From NCBI RefSeq assembly GCF_004193775.1, contig NC_041002.1, positions 15,328,113 to 15,392,112 on the forward strand: a stretch of DNA of 64,000 bases, in the 5' to 3' direction. This document shows positions 35,951 through 47,214 of the stretch, in pieces. Within the stretch, counting starts at the first letter, position 1. Each line of letters begins with the position of its first letter. The position numbers and the translations under genes are program-made. Under the pieces are notes generated by a model, which worked only from the letters and a program-made list of their open reading frames with translations, had not been told where the DNA came from and searched no databases. This DNA comes from Glycine soja. Its lineage: Eukaryota > Streptophyta > Magnoliopsida > Fabales > Fabaceae.

Positions 35951-37862
35951 ATGTAATTACGAGAGGATGAGGGACAAAGATGTCAGATTTATCCATTTTA
36001 TTTAGCATTGTAACTATGGTTTACAATAATGGCATAAACTTGAAGATCCTAATGAGTCATTAGAGATATCTAACAACAGCTTTCAAAATTGCCCCATGTG
36101 TGGTGTCGCTTGTCAGTGTTAGGATTCAACAAGCGATTCTCCTCAAATTTCAGCCAGTCCGCCTCAATTAGACTTAGCACCTTACGCTTCGAGGTCATAC
36201 AGTGCTCAATGGAATGCCCTGAGGCTTTTCCATGACAAACATATGTTGCATTCGAATCGTATCCTTAGAAAATGGAGGTTGAGGAAACCTAGCAGGGGTT
36301 ACGGCTATCATTGAATTATCGAGTAGATATGGGAGCAAGTTAGCATATGACACCGGAATTTGGGGTGAATCCTATAGGCTTTTTGCAGCAAAATTACCTT
36401 TTGGTTGGTGCTTTGGTTCGTGCTAAAAGTGGTGTTTAGCCTTGGTTGTGTGGTAGGTGGGTTTTGTAGTTTGATTTAGGGATGGCCTTTGTGGATAATT
36501 GGGTGGTGGGTAAGGAGATGGGTTGTTATTGGCTGAGTAATGACATTGTTGGGTTGGTGGGAAACTTGGCCATATAGGAATGGCAGTCACAACATGGGTT
36601 TCTCCTTCATCCTCACCCTCTTCATTTGCCCCAGTTTTCTCATTCGTCCAAGCAGGATGACTAAATTTGCCTCTTTTCGGACCCACATCGATCCTTTCAC
36701 TGGCGAAGACCAAATCCGCAAAGCTTTGAAGGTGCGTAGCCCACCATCTTTTCATAGTAGAATACCGATAATGTGTCTACCATCACGATTATCGTCTCCT
36801 TTTCCATCATTGGGGGTACCACTTGGGCTGCTAGATCCCTCCACCTTTGGGCGTATTCTTTGAAAGATTCGTGCCCCCTTTTTTGCACATGTTCTATAAT
36901 TGCATCCTATCCGAAGCCATTATACTGACACTGCCTAACGAAGGCAACCATTAGGTCCTTCTAAGCATGGACTCGGGAAGGTTCCAAGTTAGTGTACCAG
37001 GTAATAGCTACCCCAGTAAGACTTTCTTGGAAGGAATGCATCAGCAATTCCTCATCTTTTACGTATGCCCCCATCTTCCGACAATACATCTTTAGATGGT
37101 TCTTGGGGCAAGTAGTCCCCTTGTACATGTCAAAGTCCATCACCTTGAACTTGGGAAGGGTGATGATATTGGGTACTAGGAACAACTCTCCTAGGTTAGC
37201 AAGGGCATAATCTTCACCTCCTTCAATGGTCCTGAGCCTTTCCTCTAGATGATCCAACTTTTCCATTTCTGCCATAGCATGAGGGTTTTTACTCGTTGTG
37301 GAATGCAAGAGGTGTAACTGGGGGTGATACTGAGGGCCCTCCAAAGTGTTTTGCAAGGGTATACCACCAACTACTTACCCTTCAGTGGCATATCCGAGCC
37401 AAGGCTCGAAGTCGGCTAGATTGTGGTGGGGAATTTCATGTGTCTCCCCCACGGTTTAAGAGACATGTGCATGATCAGTTTGGGGTTGTTGGCTCTCAAT
37501 GGGTATAGGAGTGGAGTTATTGACATTCTTATTGGGAGTGTATGCCACATTGGGTGGTGTATAGTTGAGAGGCAAGCCATATGGTGGGAAGGTGTGCTCG
37601 TTTTGAATTTGCACATCATGGGGGCGTTTGTACTTCCCAAATCATTGCCCACCATATCCAAGGTTGGATGATTCATTAGGTTGAGGCCAGATGGGGGCAT
37701 CGAGTTTACCTTAGCGACAGCGCTGGTAGCGGCAACTACAACCGCATTGGCTTCCATTATCTTCTTCATGCTCATCATGGCCTCCATCATTGTGGCCATT
37801 TTCTCTTACATGGCCTCCATGTCGGCCTTCATCTGCTCTTGCACCTCCTCTACTTCACCCAT
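35951..37862 (-). pseudogene. gag of element F
   Basis: On the minus strand the start MGEVEEVQEQMKADM resembles B gag; an early stop follows at about residue 19. Visible core motifs are LPKFKVMDFDMYKGTTCPKN, WYTNLEPSRVHA, ESFKEYAQRWRDLAAQV and VDTLSVFYYEKMVGYAP. Several stops and at least two frameshifts (near 36915 and 36740) break it. The end degrades without entering a protease. Closest relative in the window is fragment D. Confidence 0.83.
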
Positions 37863-39467
37863 TACTCTAGCTCTAGCACGGGTTTGGTAAGGGCGCCGTA
37901 AAGCGTGTTCTTTTCTTTTTGATAACAATGATTAAGTTCTTTTTTTTTTCAAGGAAAAAATGCAATGAGCAATGCAACCAATGAACAACATGGATGTATG
38001 CGACTGATGCACAGTTTGAAGTATTGTGAATTTTTACGCAGGATATAGGGTTGAATCAATTTAGATTTTCAACATGGTCCATGACATCTTTGTCAAGGTG
38101 AAACTGGAAGTAACAAGGACATCAATAATCCTAAATGTGTTTGGCAGTAGACGAAGCAGTGATGTAACCCGATCCATCTTTTGCCCCAATTTTTGCAAGA
38201 TGGTTACTTCCATGTTTCAACTTGACTTGATGAACCTTTTCGTAAAAGCATGAGCTTGGTTCAACCCTATAATCCAAGGAATGGCAATTCTGATCGCCAA
38301 TACTTCAACAACATTTCATAGGGATGAATGACTCGGGCATACTTTAAACTATGCATGGAAAATGTAATTATGAAATTGAGATTGCCAGAAGAAACATCAT
38401 TTCCTAGTTAACCATGCATTAGGTACCATGTTCAATCATTTTGTTTTTAAGTGAAACGGGTTTATGATCCCAACATGGTTGGCTCATGGTACCGAATATA
38501 TGCAACTAAGAATGCATCATGAATTTTCATGCTTACCTTTTTGTTTTTGTTTTGCAGAGGAAAATGCAAGGATCATGCATGAGCGAACATGAAAACAAAA
38601 GGTATGCAGTTTGTAGAACAAAAAGTATGTTGAACGCATATGCATGATGATGCAATGACTCATGCAAAATGTGATGTTGGAATATGATAATGGACAAATG
38701 TAGGAACGATATGTTCATTATGATGCCATGAAGAGATGCTTATGCGATGCATGATATGAATGCATTTCCAGACAGAGGGCCCGGAAAATTATCTCTTCTT
38801 ACTTGCGCATTTGGGGGTGCAGTGCCCCATGTGTGCAGTTTAAGAAGGTGATATGGATCTTCCGGCGTCCCATGACAAAAGACGAGACCAACATACAGCG
38901 CGTGCATGATGACATGACGTAGACGCGCAAAAGCATAACACGGGGATGCACATAGTACGACAATATCCACAAATAATTACAAGCAAAGGCGTACATGACA
39001 TTTAGGACTACATGCATGGCAATGTTTAAAATGGCATGCAGCGTGTTTGCTCTGTGCCCCTATTTGGGGACCTATAGGATAATATCTAGGGGTCTCTAGT
39101 AACTACTCCCAACGATCCATATCTCACATGGTTGTTTTCTAGAGGTATCATCACTCAAGATAATAATATTGCGGCAGTATGGAATACCAGCGACAACACA
39201 TTATAAAGAGAGAAAGCTCTAGATGAGGTTTTACTATTATCAAGCAAGTCGGAGACCTAGCATGACCATAGATTCACCTCCACTCCTTAGATTTCCATGA
39301 ACCCGGTTATAGGGCCCCTTTTTACTCAAACCCGTGGGTGCTTAGAATGCGGTGTAAAAATATGGAAAAGACAGCATTTATTATTTTTTACACAATTAAA
39401 AAAAAATGCACACACAAAGTTTCACAATTCCACACTTTCCTAAAATAGGACTAACTCACAAAAACAG
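37863..39467 (-). other. 5' leader of element F
   Basis: About 1.6 kb without a gene between the PBS and gag. ORF1, which occupies the equivalent place in B, is absent. The segment 38860-39110 matches B leader at 22780-22980. ATG-rich, with CATGCAT-like runs. Confidence 0.6.
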
Positions 39468-39485
39468 TCCCCAGTGGAGTCGCCA
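39468..39485 (-). other. Primer-binding site of element F (tRNA-Arg type)
   Basis: Minus-strand TGGCGACTCCACTGGGGA lies two bases inside the LTR. From memory it is a full complement of the 3' end, with CCA, of a plant tRNA-Arg; a tRNA-Arg primer is reported for Ogre elements. Confidence 0.8.
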
Positions 39486-39487
39486 CC

Positions 39488-41028
39488 TGTCGCAACATAC
39501 CCTTTTGCGGGAGAGCGAGGCGAGGCTCACGGGTGCGTCTTCCAAAGGAGGAAAATGCGCGGAGTCGCCACCAACGTTTATTTGTGGAAAACATCGGAAA
39601 AACCGAAGGAAACCGGTCATGAAGAATATTCCAGATTCGGGAGTTGTATTTACGTTTGAGGAAGGTATTAGCGCCTCTCACGTTTGTCCCAAAGGACAAC
39701 AGCCTTAAATTAGAATTGTGTATCTAAACTTTTATTTCTTTTTTATTTTTGAGGTCAACAAAAGCGGGGCTCTTGCTCCTACGTACCCTCCATCGAAGAG
39801 GAAATCAGACCTACGTAGTTCTTTCAAAAGGGCGAATCAAGCGATTCTTTTTACTTGGAAGGTGGTCCTTTTAAGGCATTGGACCTTAAAAATGATCTAT
39901 TTTTACTTGGTGAGAAAAACTGAGGTATCGAACCTTAAAATCCTTTAGTGATTTTTTGCGGACGAGCTTGTCTTTGTGAGTTGATTTTAGCCTTAGTTTT
40001 ACTTTAGTTATTAGTCAATTCAATTAAGAAAGAGAAATCCCAAAGAGAAACGTCCGATTGATTTTTTTTGCTTTATTTTACTAAAATATATTTTTTTATT
40101 ATTATATTATTATTTTACCTCTTTTTGGTATCCAACGTGGTTACAGCATGACCGAACGATCGAATTTCATTTTATCAGAAATTAACGGATATTACAAATC
40201 AAATTATCGGTGGAAATTTATTTTATTTTTTTGATTAGGCGAGAAAATGACTTAAGTAAATGACTAAAGCACGTCAAAAGGGGGTACGGAAAGTAAATGA
40301 AACGAAAATAAAAGTACGCGAAACAAATGGGAACCACCAAGGGTACATAGAATGAATTGAAAAGTTCGATTTTGGGAACTTACCAGTTGAAGACCGAAGA
40401 ACGACGAAGAACGAACGACGAACGACGAAGAACGGTTGACAATCTTCGCGAAATCACCCACGGAAACGTTACGGAAGCACCTCGCCTTGGATTTTCTTCA
40501 CAAAAATAATTTTTCTCACTAATTTTAAGTGATTACGAAGTACCAGAAGGGCTGAACCCCTTTCTCCTTCACTCCTCCCCCTCTTTATAGGAAAATAGGG
40601 GAGGAGCTTGCCACCCAGCTCGCCCAGGCAAGCCAGGTTGCTTCCTCCAGAAGCAACCGCCTTCTGGAGGAACATCCTGAAAGGCCCAAGTGGGCCTAGT
40701 TGCTATTTGCACCCTTTTTTTACTAAATACACCCCTTGCTTTTTTGGTGATTCTTTCTCCGTAACATTACGAAACTTTACGAATTTCGTAACGATACTTG
40801 TTTTCTTTCCGTAAGGTTACGGGACCTTACGGGTCACATAATTACTCCTTTTTTAGCTTTCGGAATGTTACGGAAACTCACGATTGCGTAACAATACTTC
40901 CTTTTGATTTTCGGCATGTCTCGGAACTTCACGTATTGTGCAACAAAGGGCGCCAAGTACCTCGAAGCGGTCAAACAAAGGTTGCATGCCATCAAACAAT
41001 GGTCCCCGGACGAAATTAGGGTATGACA
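39488..41028 (-). mobile_element. 5' LTR of element F
   Basis: 1541 bp, + strand TGTCGCAACA...GGGTATGACA, paired with 25750-27344. It carries the CTACGTAGTTCT module near 39810, an AGAACGACGAA microsatellite near 40395-40435, and repeated TTACG motifs near 40760-40880. No clear core promoter was assigned. Confidence 0.9.
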
Positions 41029-41379
41029 ATTAGGCTAAGCTATCATGAGAAATCAGTGTTTAGTATTTCAGGAGACACCATAAGAACACATGAGCATTGT
41101 TAGATAGAGAATATCTTTTTAGCATCAGGCACCTATTAGGAAGACCAACATGTTCTCTACTTGTTTTTACACATCATTTCTCTCACGAGATTTTCTTTCT
41201 TTTTGCACAGATAGTTTCTACACTTGTTCATATTCACACTTACTTTTACACAATAGATGCCTATTTGCTGAAATAGCTTACCAAATAACACAAGTTCCCT
41301 GAGTGTTCAATACTCGGTTTTTATCATTTTATACAACTTGTGCAAACCGGTGCACTTGCCGGAAGCTCGAACAAGTTTT

Positions 41380-41397
41380 TGGCGCCGTTGCCGGGGA
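41380..41397 (+). other. Primer-binding site of element E (tRNA-Asp type)
   Basis: TGGCGCCGTTGCCGGGGA, seven bases after the LTR end, is a full complement of the 3' end of plant tRNA-Asp with CCA (from memory). This PBS is typical of the Athila lineage. Confidence 0.88.
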
Positions 41398-41543
41398 CCT
41401 TTTTTTTATTTGGGAAGTTAGCTCATTTTTAGGTGTCTATTATTTATTTGTTATTCTTTGATTGTTTTTGTGAATATTCGTTCATAAATTCTATTTGTCT
41501 TTTTATGTTTACCTGGATAACCGTTGTTCTATTAGTATTGTAT

Positions 41544-43794
41544 ATGCATAGATCTCCCATAGGCAATTTAGTTCCTTTGGACTTAGAAATTGAAGCTACA
41601 TTGTGAAGGAATAGGGCCGAGAGGAAAAGGAAACTTCTGCAAGATAGAACAGTTGCATCCATTCTTGAGGAGGAGACTCATTTCTCTGACTTATTATCAC
41701 CTGATTCACCATCATCAAGGGAATCTGCCACTCAATTACCTGAAGCCATTACCATGGCAGAAGAGCATGACCAGAGGATTACCCTTAAGGATTATTCAAG
41801 TAGTTCAGTACCACAATTTTTACCAGCATTGCATGTCCTGAAGTGCAAGCTAACAACATCAATTATCCATATTCCTTAATTCATTTAATACAGGGGAACT
41901 TATTTCAAGGATTATCTAATGAAGACCCCTGTGCACACTTGGCAACGTTCATTGAAATATGTAACACTGTTAAGATTGTCGGTGTACCAGATGAAGCTAT
42001 TAGGCTCAGCCTTTTCTCATTCTCATTGGCAGGAGAAGCCAAGAGGTGGCTCCACTCATTCAAGGGCAACAATCTGAAAACCTAGGAAGAAGTTGTTGAA
42101 AAGTTCCTAAAGAAATACTTCCCATAGTCCAAGACTGTAGAAGGGAAAGCTGTAATCTCTTCATTTCATCAGTTTCTTGATGAATCTCTGAGTGAAGCAT
42201 TGGAGAGATTCAGAGGCTTGTTAAGAAAAACTCCCACTCATGGATTTTCTGAGCCAATCCAATTGAATATGTTTATAGATGGGCTGAGACCACAAACCAA
42301 GCAACTGTTAGATGCTTCTGTAGGGGGAAAAATAAAACTGAAGACCCCGGAATAAGCAATAAAGCTAATTGAGAATATGTTAGCCAGTGATCATGCCATT
42401 CTATGAGACAAAACCCACCAACCCACGAAGAAAAGATTGATAGAGCTATCATCACATGACGCGTTATTGGCACATAACAAGTTGCTTTCTAAGCACCTAG
42501 AAATTTTAACAGAAACACTTGGTAAGCTGCCAACTAAGTTGTCTGTGGGTCAACCTACACACTCTTTTGTTTTGCAGGTCACAGGTTGTACCATCTATGG
42601 TGAGGCTCATGAAACCGGCCAATGTACTCCCACTAAAGAAAACACTCAAGAAATTCATTATATAGGAAATCAACAGCGACAAGGGTATACTCAAGGAGGA
42701 TTTTTAGGCTTCCAGTAGGGTCCCTATAATCAACAAGGACAGTGGAGGACACACCCTGGCAACCAATTCAACAAAGACCAGAGTGGGCCTTAAATCAAGC
42801 CAACCCAACAAGGACCTAACATATTCCAGAGGACTACTAAGCTGGAGGAGACCTTGACACAGTTTATGCAGGTAACAATGTCAAATCATAAAAACAGTGA
42901 GTCAACACTGAAGAACCTTGAGGTCCAGGTGGGACAATTGGCCAAGCAGATAGCTGACAAGTCATCCAACAGTTTTGTGGCAAATACAGAACAGAATTCC
43001 AAGGAGGAATGCAAAGTTGTGATGACAAGGAGTAAAAGGTTTGTGGAGGCTGAGGATGAGGATAGTGTTGTGCATAAGAAGAAAACTGCAGACAAGAAAG
43101 GTACTGATGGCAAGAAAAATGAGGTGAAAGGTGAAACTAATCAAGAAAAAGAGGAACAAATAATGGTTAAGAATATAGAATTGAAGGACCAAGAAAAACA
43201 AAAAGGAATAGAAAATGAAAAAATTGAAAAAGAAGAAAAAAATAATATGACTGAAAGAAGAGTAAGAGTGAAAAAGCTGTGGATGAAGGTGTGGAAGTAC
43301 CGTATCCTGTGGTACCTTCCAAGAAAGAAAAAGATCATCATCCGGCGAGATTTTTAGATATTTTCAGGAAACTGGAAATAACCATGCCCTTCGAAGAAGC
43401 TTTGCAGCAGATGCCTCTTTACTCTAAATTTTTGAAAGATATGTTAACAAGGAAACACAAATACATTCATCAGGAAAACATCATAGTGGAAGGAAATTGC
43501 AGTGCTGTGATCTAGAAGATCCTTCCACCCAAGCATAAAGATCCTGGGAGTGTAACGATTCCTTGTTCAATTGGAGAAGTCAATGTGGGAAAAGCTCTTA
43601 TTAACCTGGGAGCCAGTATCAATTTGATGCCACTCTCCATGTGCAGAAGATTGGGAGAGTTGGAAATAATGCCCACTCGAATGACTTTACAATTAGTTGA
43701 CCGCTCCATTACCAGGCCATATGGAGTAATTGAAGATGTTTTGGTCAGAGTAAAACATTTTATCTTCCCGGCAGACTTTGGAGCTAGGTTTTGA
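41544..43794 (+). pseudogene. gag-protease of Athila-like element E
   Basis: Starts at MHRSPIGNLVPLD and reads, with frameshifts and many stops, through NYPYSLIHLIQGNLFQGL, HLATFIEICNTVKI, LSLFSFSLAGEAKRWLHSF, LSEALERFRGLL and a Lys/Glu-rich linker to a protease remnant (RFLDIFRKLEITMPFEEAL, then INLGASINLMPLSMC). The usual protease Asp appears as Asn in INLGAS, a GAC to AAC change. The linker at 43080-43270 is very rich in Lys and Glu. Frame is lost soon after 43794 and the sequence jumps to the post-pol hairpin, so RT, RNase H and integrase are deleted. Confidence 0.85.
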
Positions 43795-43945
43795 AGATCA
43801 GAAAATTGATTTTAATTTTTTTGTTGAAGACAAGTCTGCTCCAGAACACAATGTTAGCTTACAGGTAATGGAAGGAGGTCAAGAGGTTCTGAAGGTAGGA
43901 ACCAAAACATAAGATCACCTAGTGAGGTAAAAGCGTCAAGCTAAT

Positions 43946-43980
43946 GACGTTAAAGAAGCGCTTCCTGGGAGGCAACCCAG
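43946..43980 (+). other. Post-pol hairpin motif, element E
   Basis: GACGTTAAA, the palindrome GAAGCGCTTC, then the stem CTGGG-AGGCAA-CCCAG with a six-base loop. It lies where pol would end and about 1.76 kb before the accessory ORF. Same motif in F and B. Confidence 0.68.
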
Positions 43981-44149
43981 TTTAAAATTCTATTATTTTT
44001 GTTTTGTTTTATGCATTTAAATCATTTGGAACTTGCTATGTAATCTGTACATAGGATTATATGAGCCAATCTTTGAATGCTTAACATAAGGGTTTCAATT
44101 TCATGGAAAAAGGATTGAAAAATAACTTAGAAAATATTTTCTAAAAAAC

Positions 44150-45690
44150 ATTCCTTTCGCTAAGCGCTAGCCTCGCGCTAAGTGTATCTTTGTTCATGCG
44201 GTAAACTGCAAGTCTTAAGCGCTTAACGCCTAACCCTTGCATCTGAGGCTGATTTGGTCCGCTAATCTGGCCAAGGTTGAGCTAAGCTAACATTGATTCG
44301 ATCTGAATTCAGCTAAGCTTCAGCCTGATCGCTAAGCAACAACTTATCCGTGGCTAAGCGGGACTATTGTCGTCAAGCACAATTTCTTACAGCCTTAATT
44401 GAGGTCCATGATGCTAAGCGCCAGTCATGGCAGCTAAGCGAGATTCATTGCGGCAATGTGAGCGCTAAGCGAGTCCATCTCAGCTAAGCACATGCTCCTC
44501 TGTACTTAAGATGCAACATTTTAGCTAAGCTGGCCAGAGCCAGGCTGAGTGAGAGTTGCAGCTTTTCTAATCTGCAGACCTCGCTAAGCGGACACACCCT
44601 TGTGCTAAGCCTAGTTTTTGTGTAAAAAAAAAATCTGATTTTGAATTTGAAACGTCGGCTAAGCGCACATGTTCGCTAAGCGAGCCTGGTTGAGAAACCA
44701 AACGTCTCTCTTGCTCGCTTAGCGCAATGGTCCGCTAAGCGAAAGTATCGAAAAACTGCTTAAGTGAGTGTAGCAGCAGTTACACTCACATTTTCCAGAT
44801 TACAGAAACCTCGTCTCTGCATTCTCTCTCTCCAAAAATTTGCACATTTTGCATCTGTACTTTCTTTGTGCATTTTCAACTTGGAAGCATCAATTATACA
44901 CCATCCAAGTAAGTTCCTTGATTCTTTTTCTCTTTTTCATGTCTTAACTTTAGGGTAGAAGACTTCAACTGTAGCTTTAGATTTTTAGGGTTTTTATGTT
45001 TTATTAGAATTAGTTTAATATTAGGGCTATGTACGCTTGTATACTGAATTGAGTATAACTCACACATTGCATGTTTGATATGCCTTTTAGAGGCTTGAAA
45101 AGTGTGAGAAAATGAGTTGTGTTTTCTGCGTTTTCTGGAAAACGCGATGAACTCGCTAAGCAAGCATGTTGTGCTAAGCGAGTTCATCAATACTCATTGT
45201 ATGTAAGCATTATCTGAAGAACTCGCTAAGCGCGCTTACCGCGCTAAGCGAGTTCATTCTTTGAGGATGAACACTCATCCTCTTGCTGAACTACCTGTGG
45301 CTAAGCGAGGCTGAATCGCTAAGCCCAGGTAACTTAACCAATTTTTTTTTCTGTGATAGTCGCGTGCTAAGCCGAGCATTCTTAAGCCAAGCGCAATTGG
45401 TTGCGGCATCCGCTAAGCTAAGTGAGCTTCACTCGCTAAGATCCCAACACTTAGTGAAATTTTTGAAGAGTTGGTGTCGCTAAGCGCAACCTTCAAGGAG
45501 CTTAGCGCAAATCCTTGTGGCACATGTTCAACTTAGCGAGTGCTTTTCCGTTAAGCCAATTCTGTAGAATCTAAAAATTCTGCAACTTCCGCTAAGCGGC
45601 TCTACATGTCGCTAAGTGATAGTGTTTTTTCTATAAAGACCAGCTAAGCGGACCATGTCTCGCTAAGCGGCCAGTGTCTTTTTCAGTTTT
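44150..45690 (+). repeat. GCTAAGC-rich spacer of element E
   Basis: About 27 exact GCTAAGC copies on the + strand by eye, plus one-base variants and several GCTTAGC. Because CGCTAAGCG is a near palindrome, neighbouring copies can pair; the best case is 45219-45255 (16-nt arms around CTTAC). Aligns with 1-1200. It ends with TTCCTCTGTCTATAG directly before the accessory ATG, a splice-acceptor-like site. Confidence 0.85.
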
Positions 45691-45744
45691 TAAAAAATTT
45701 GAATAACTGTGTCTTGATTAATTGTTTGGTTCCTCTGTCTATAG

Positions 45745-47214
45745 ATGGCTTCTATAAAGAGAAAGAGCATTGGTACAAGGCCCACATCTCAGTATGACAC
45801 AAGGAGATTTTCTTCATTAGATGCTTGGACCAGATACACTGATAATGTTCTGGGAAGAAACATTTTACCTGAGAGGAAAGTAGAGCTGTATCACACTGAG
45901 CTAGATGACTTTAAGGCCGAGTTGTAGAGGTGTAATTTCCATAAATGCCTCACCAATTTAACCGATGGGAGCATAGACCTGGCTTTGGTGAAAGAGTTAT
46001 GTGCAAATTTATACAGTTTTGAGGACCGTCCACCATAGCTGTCCAGAGTCAGAGGTCATTTGGTGAAGATTGATGCTGGCAGTCTCAACACATTCTTGGA
46101 GACACCTGTGGTATTAGCTGAGGGAGAGACTCAACCCACATACTCCAGATACTGCAAGTTGCCTACAGACTTCAAAGAGATAGAGGCTGCTTTATGCATA
46201 CCTGGCCGAGGGTTCATCTTGAACTCTGAGGGCCATCCTGGGAGGATTCTCAGGAAGGATTTGACTACACTAGCTCAATTGTGGAGTGTCCTCTCATACT
46301 CCAACTTGGCCCCCACATCACATACCTCTGATCTGACAGTGGACAGAGCTAGGATCTTTGGCCTAGTCTCTCACTTGGATATGAACATAGGAGCGCTAAT
46401 TTCTGGCCAAATGACTTCTATAGCCCAGTCTAACACCTCTAGACTTGGGTTCCTTGCTTTAATCACCGCATTATGCAGAGTCAAAGAGGTTGTATCTGAC
46501 AGCCTTACCTTCGAGCGCCTGAGCCCGGTCATTAATGTGGCCTACATCAGGAAGAACTGTTGGAACCTCAAGGATCTAACAGTCTCTATCCGAGGGGCCA
46601 GGAGGGCAAGGGCAAGGTCAGCCGAGCTTCCTTCTACTTCTGCAGCTCTTACTCCAACATCCACTTCAGCATCCCCTTCTGTCACAGCTCAGACAAATTC
46701 TCAGCGCTTTGAAGCCATGCTCTAAAGCATTTATCAGGGACAGATCATTTTACTACAAAGTTTACAGATGATAGCACCTCCAGACTCTATTCCTTCTATT
46801 GAACAATTTAATGAGATGGTAGCCTGGCCCGAGACCCAACCTTCTCTTCATAAGGAAGACAAAGGTCCCAAAGCCTAGGTACCTCAGTATATGGAGGATG
46901 AGCCATCTGAGGCCACCATCCCATAGCCATTTGATATAGGAGAAGAGGCAGAAGAGACACAGGTGAGATAGGTAGCTGTTACCACTCCTGAGCGATCCCT
47001 TGAGGCTACTTTAGAGCCTTCTGCACCAGTGGTAAACCTACCCTCACCTCAGCCTGCAGCACACCCCTCCACTCCTCTTCTACAGATTCCAGAGGATCCA
47101 ACTACACCAGTCCTAGCTGTGGACACTTCTCCTCCCACTACTCCAGTTCTTCAGCTAACAGATGAGGAGGATGGTCAGACACAAGACACACAGGACCAAT
47201 CACAAGAAATTTGA
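45745..47214 (+). pseudogene. Accessory ORF of element E (broken)
   Basis: Same frame throughout, about 490 codons, opening at MASIKRKS after TATAG and ending at TGA. Stops lie near 45925, 46036, 46723, 46876, 46924 and 46969. Motifs match the copy at 1272: SRVRGHLVKID, LTTLAQLWSVLSY, TSHTSDL, ISGQMTSI, LGFLALITALC and YIRKNCWN, then a Pro/Thr/Ser/Glu-rich tail with an acidic end. It differs from the A copy by the position of its stops and by one codon loss (near 46353), so the two copies decayed separately. Confidence 0.76.

Larger units (their letters stand above)
25750..41028 (-). mobile_element. Tat/Ogre-like element F, complete from LTR to LTR but without pol (TSD ATTAG)
   Basis: Both LTRs are in the same orientation (25750-27344 and 39488-41028) and the element is flanked by ATTAG at 25745-25749 and 41029-41033. 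Right to left it holds the PBS, leader, gag, a solo LTR, short tandem arrays, accessory ORF remains, the hairpin motif, a duplicated 3' noncoding region, a long tandem array and the polypurine tract. ORF1, protease, RT, RNase H and integrase are absent, so it is a non-autonomous derivative that would need enzymes from a relative such as B. Confidence 0.92.
24758..41372 (+). mobile_element. 5' LTR of Athila-like element E, split by element F
   Basis: The LTR begins TGTTAGTCGG at 24758 and continues to 25749, where element F interrupts it, then resumes at 41034 and ends ...CGAACA at about 41372, just before the PBS. The uninterrupted homologue is the minus-strand LTR at 49749-51147, in which the two halves are adjacent. 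The first half carries GCTAAGC motifs at 24970-25200 and a region near 25205 that reads TATATAAG, a possible TATA box. The LTR is about 1.33 kb without the insertion. Confidence 0.88.

Noticed and set aside
41444..41662. 72-codon minus-strand frame overlapping E gag start
   Set aside because: Lies antisense to a recognised gag N-terminus and has no recognisable motif.
45745..47214. Accessory ORF as a true envelope gene
   Set aside because: No signal peptide, no membrane helix and no cysteine pattern; only its position recalls env-like ORFs.
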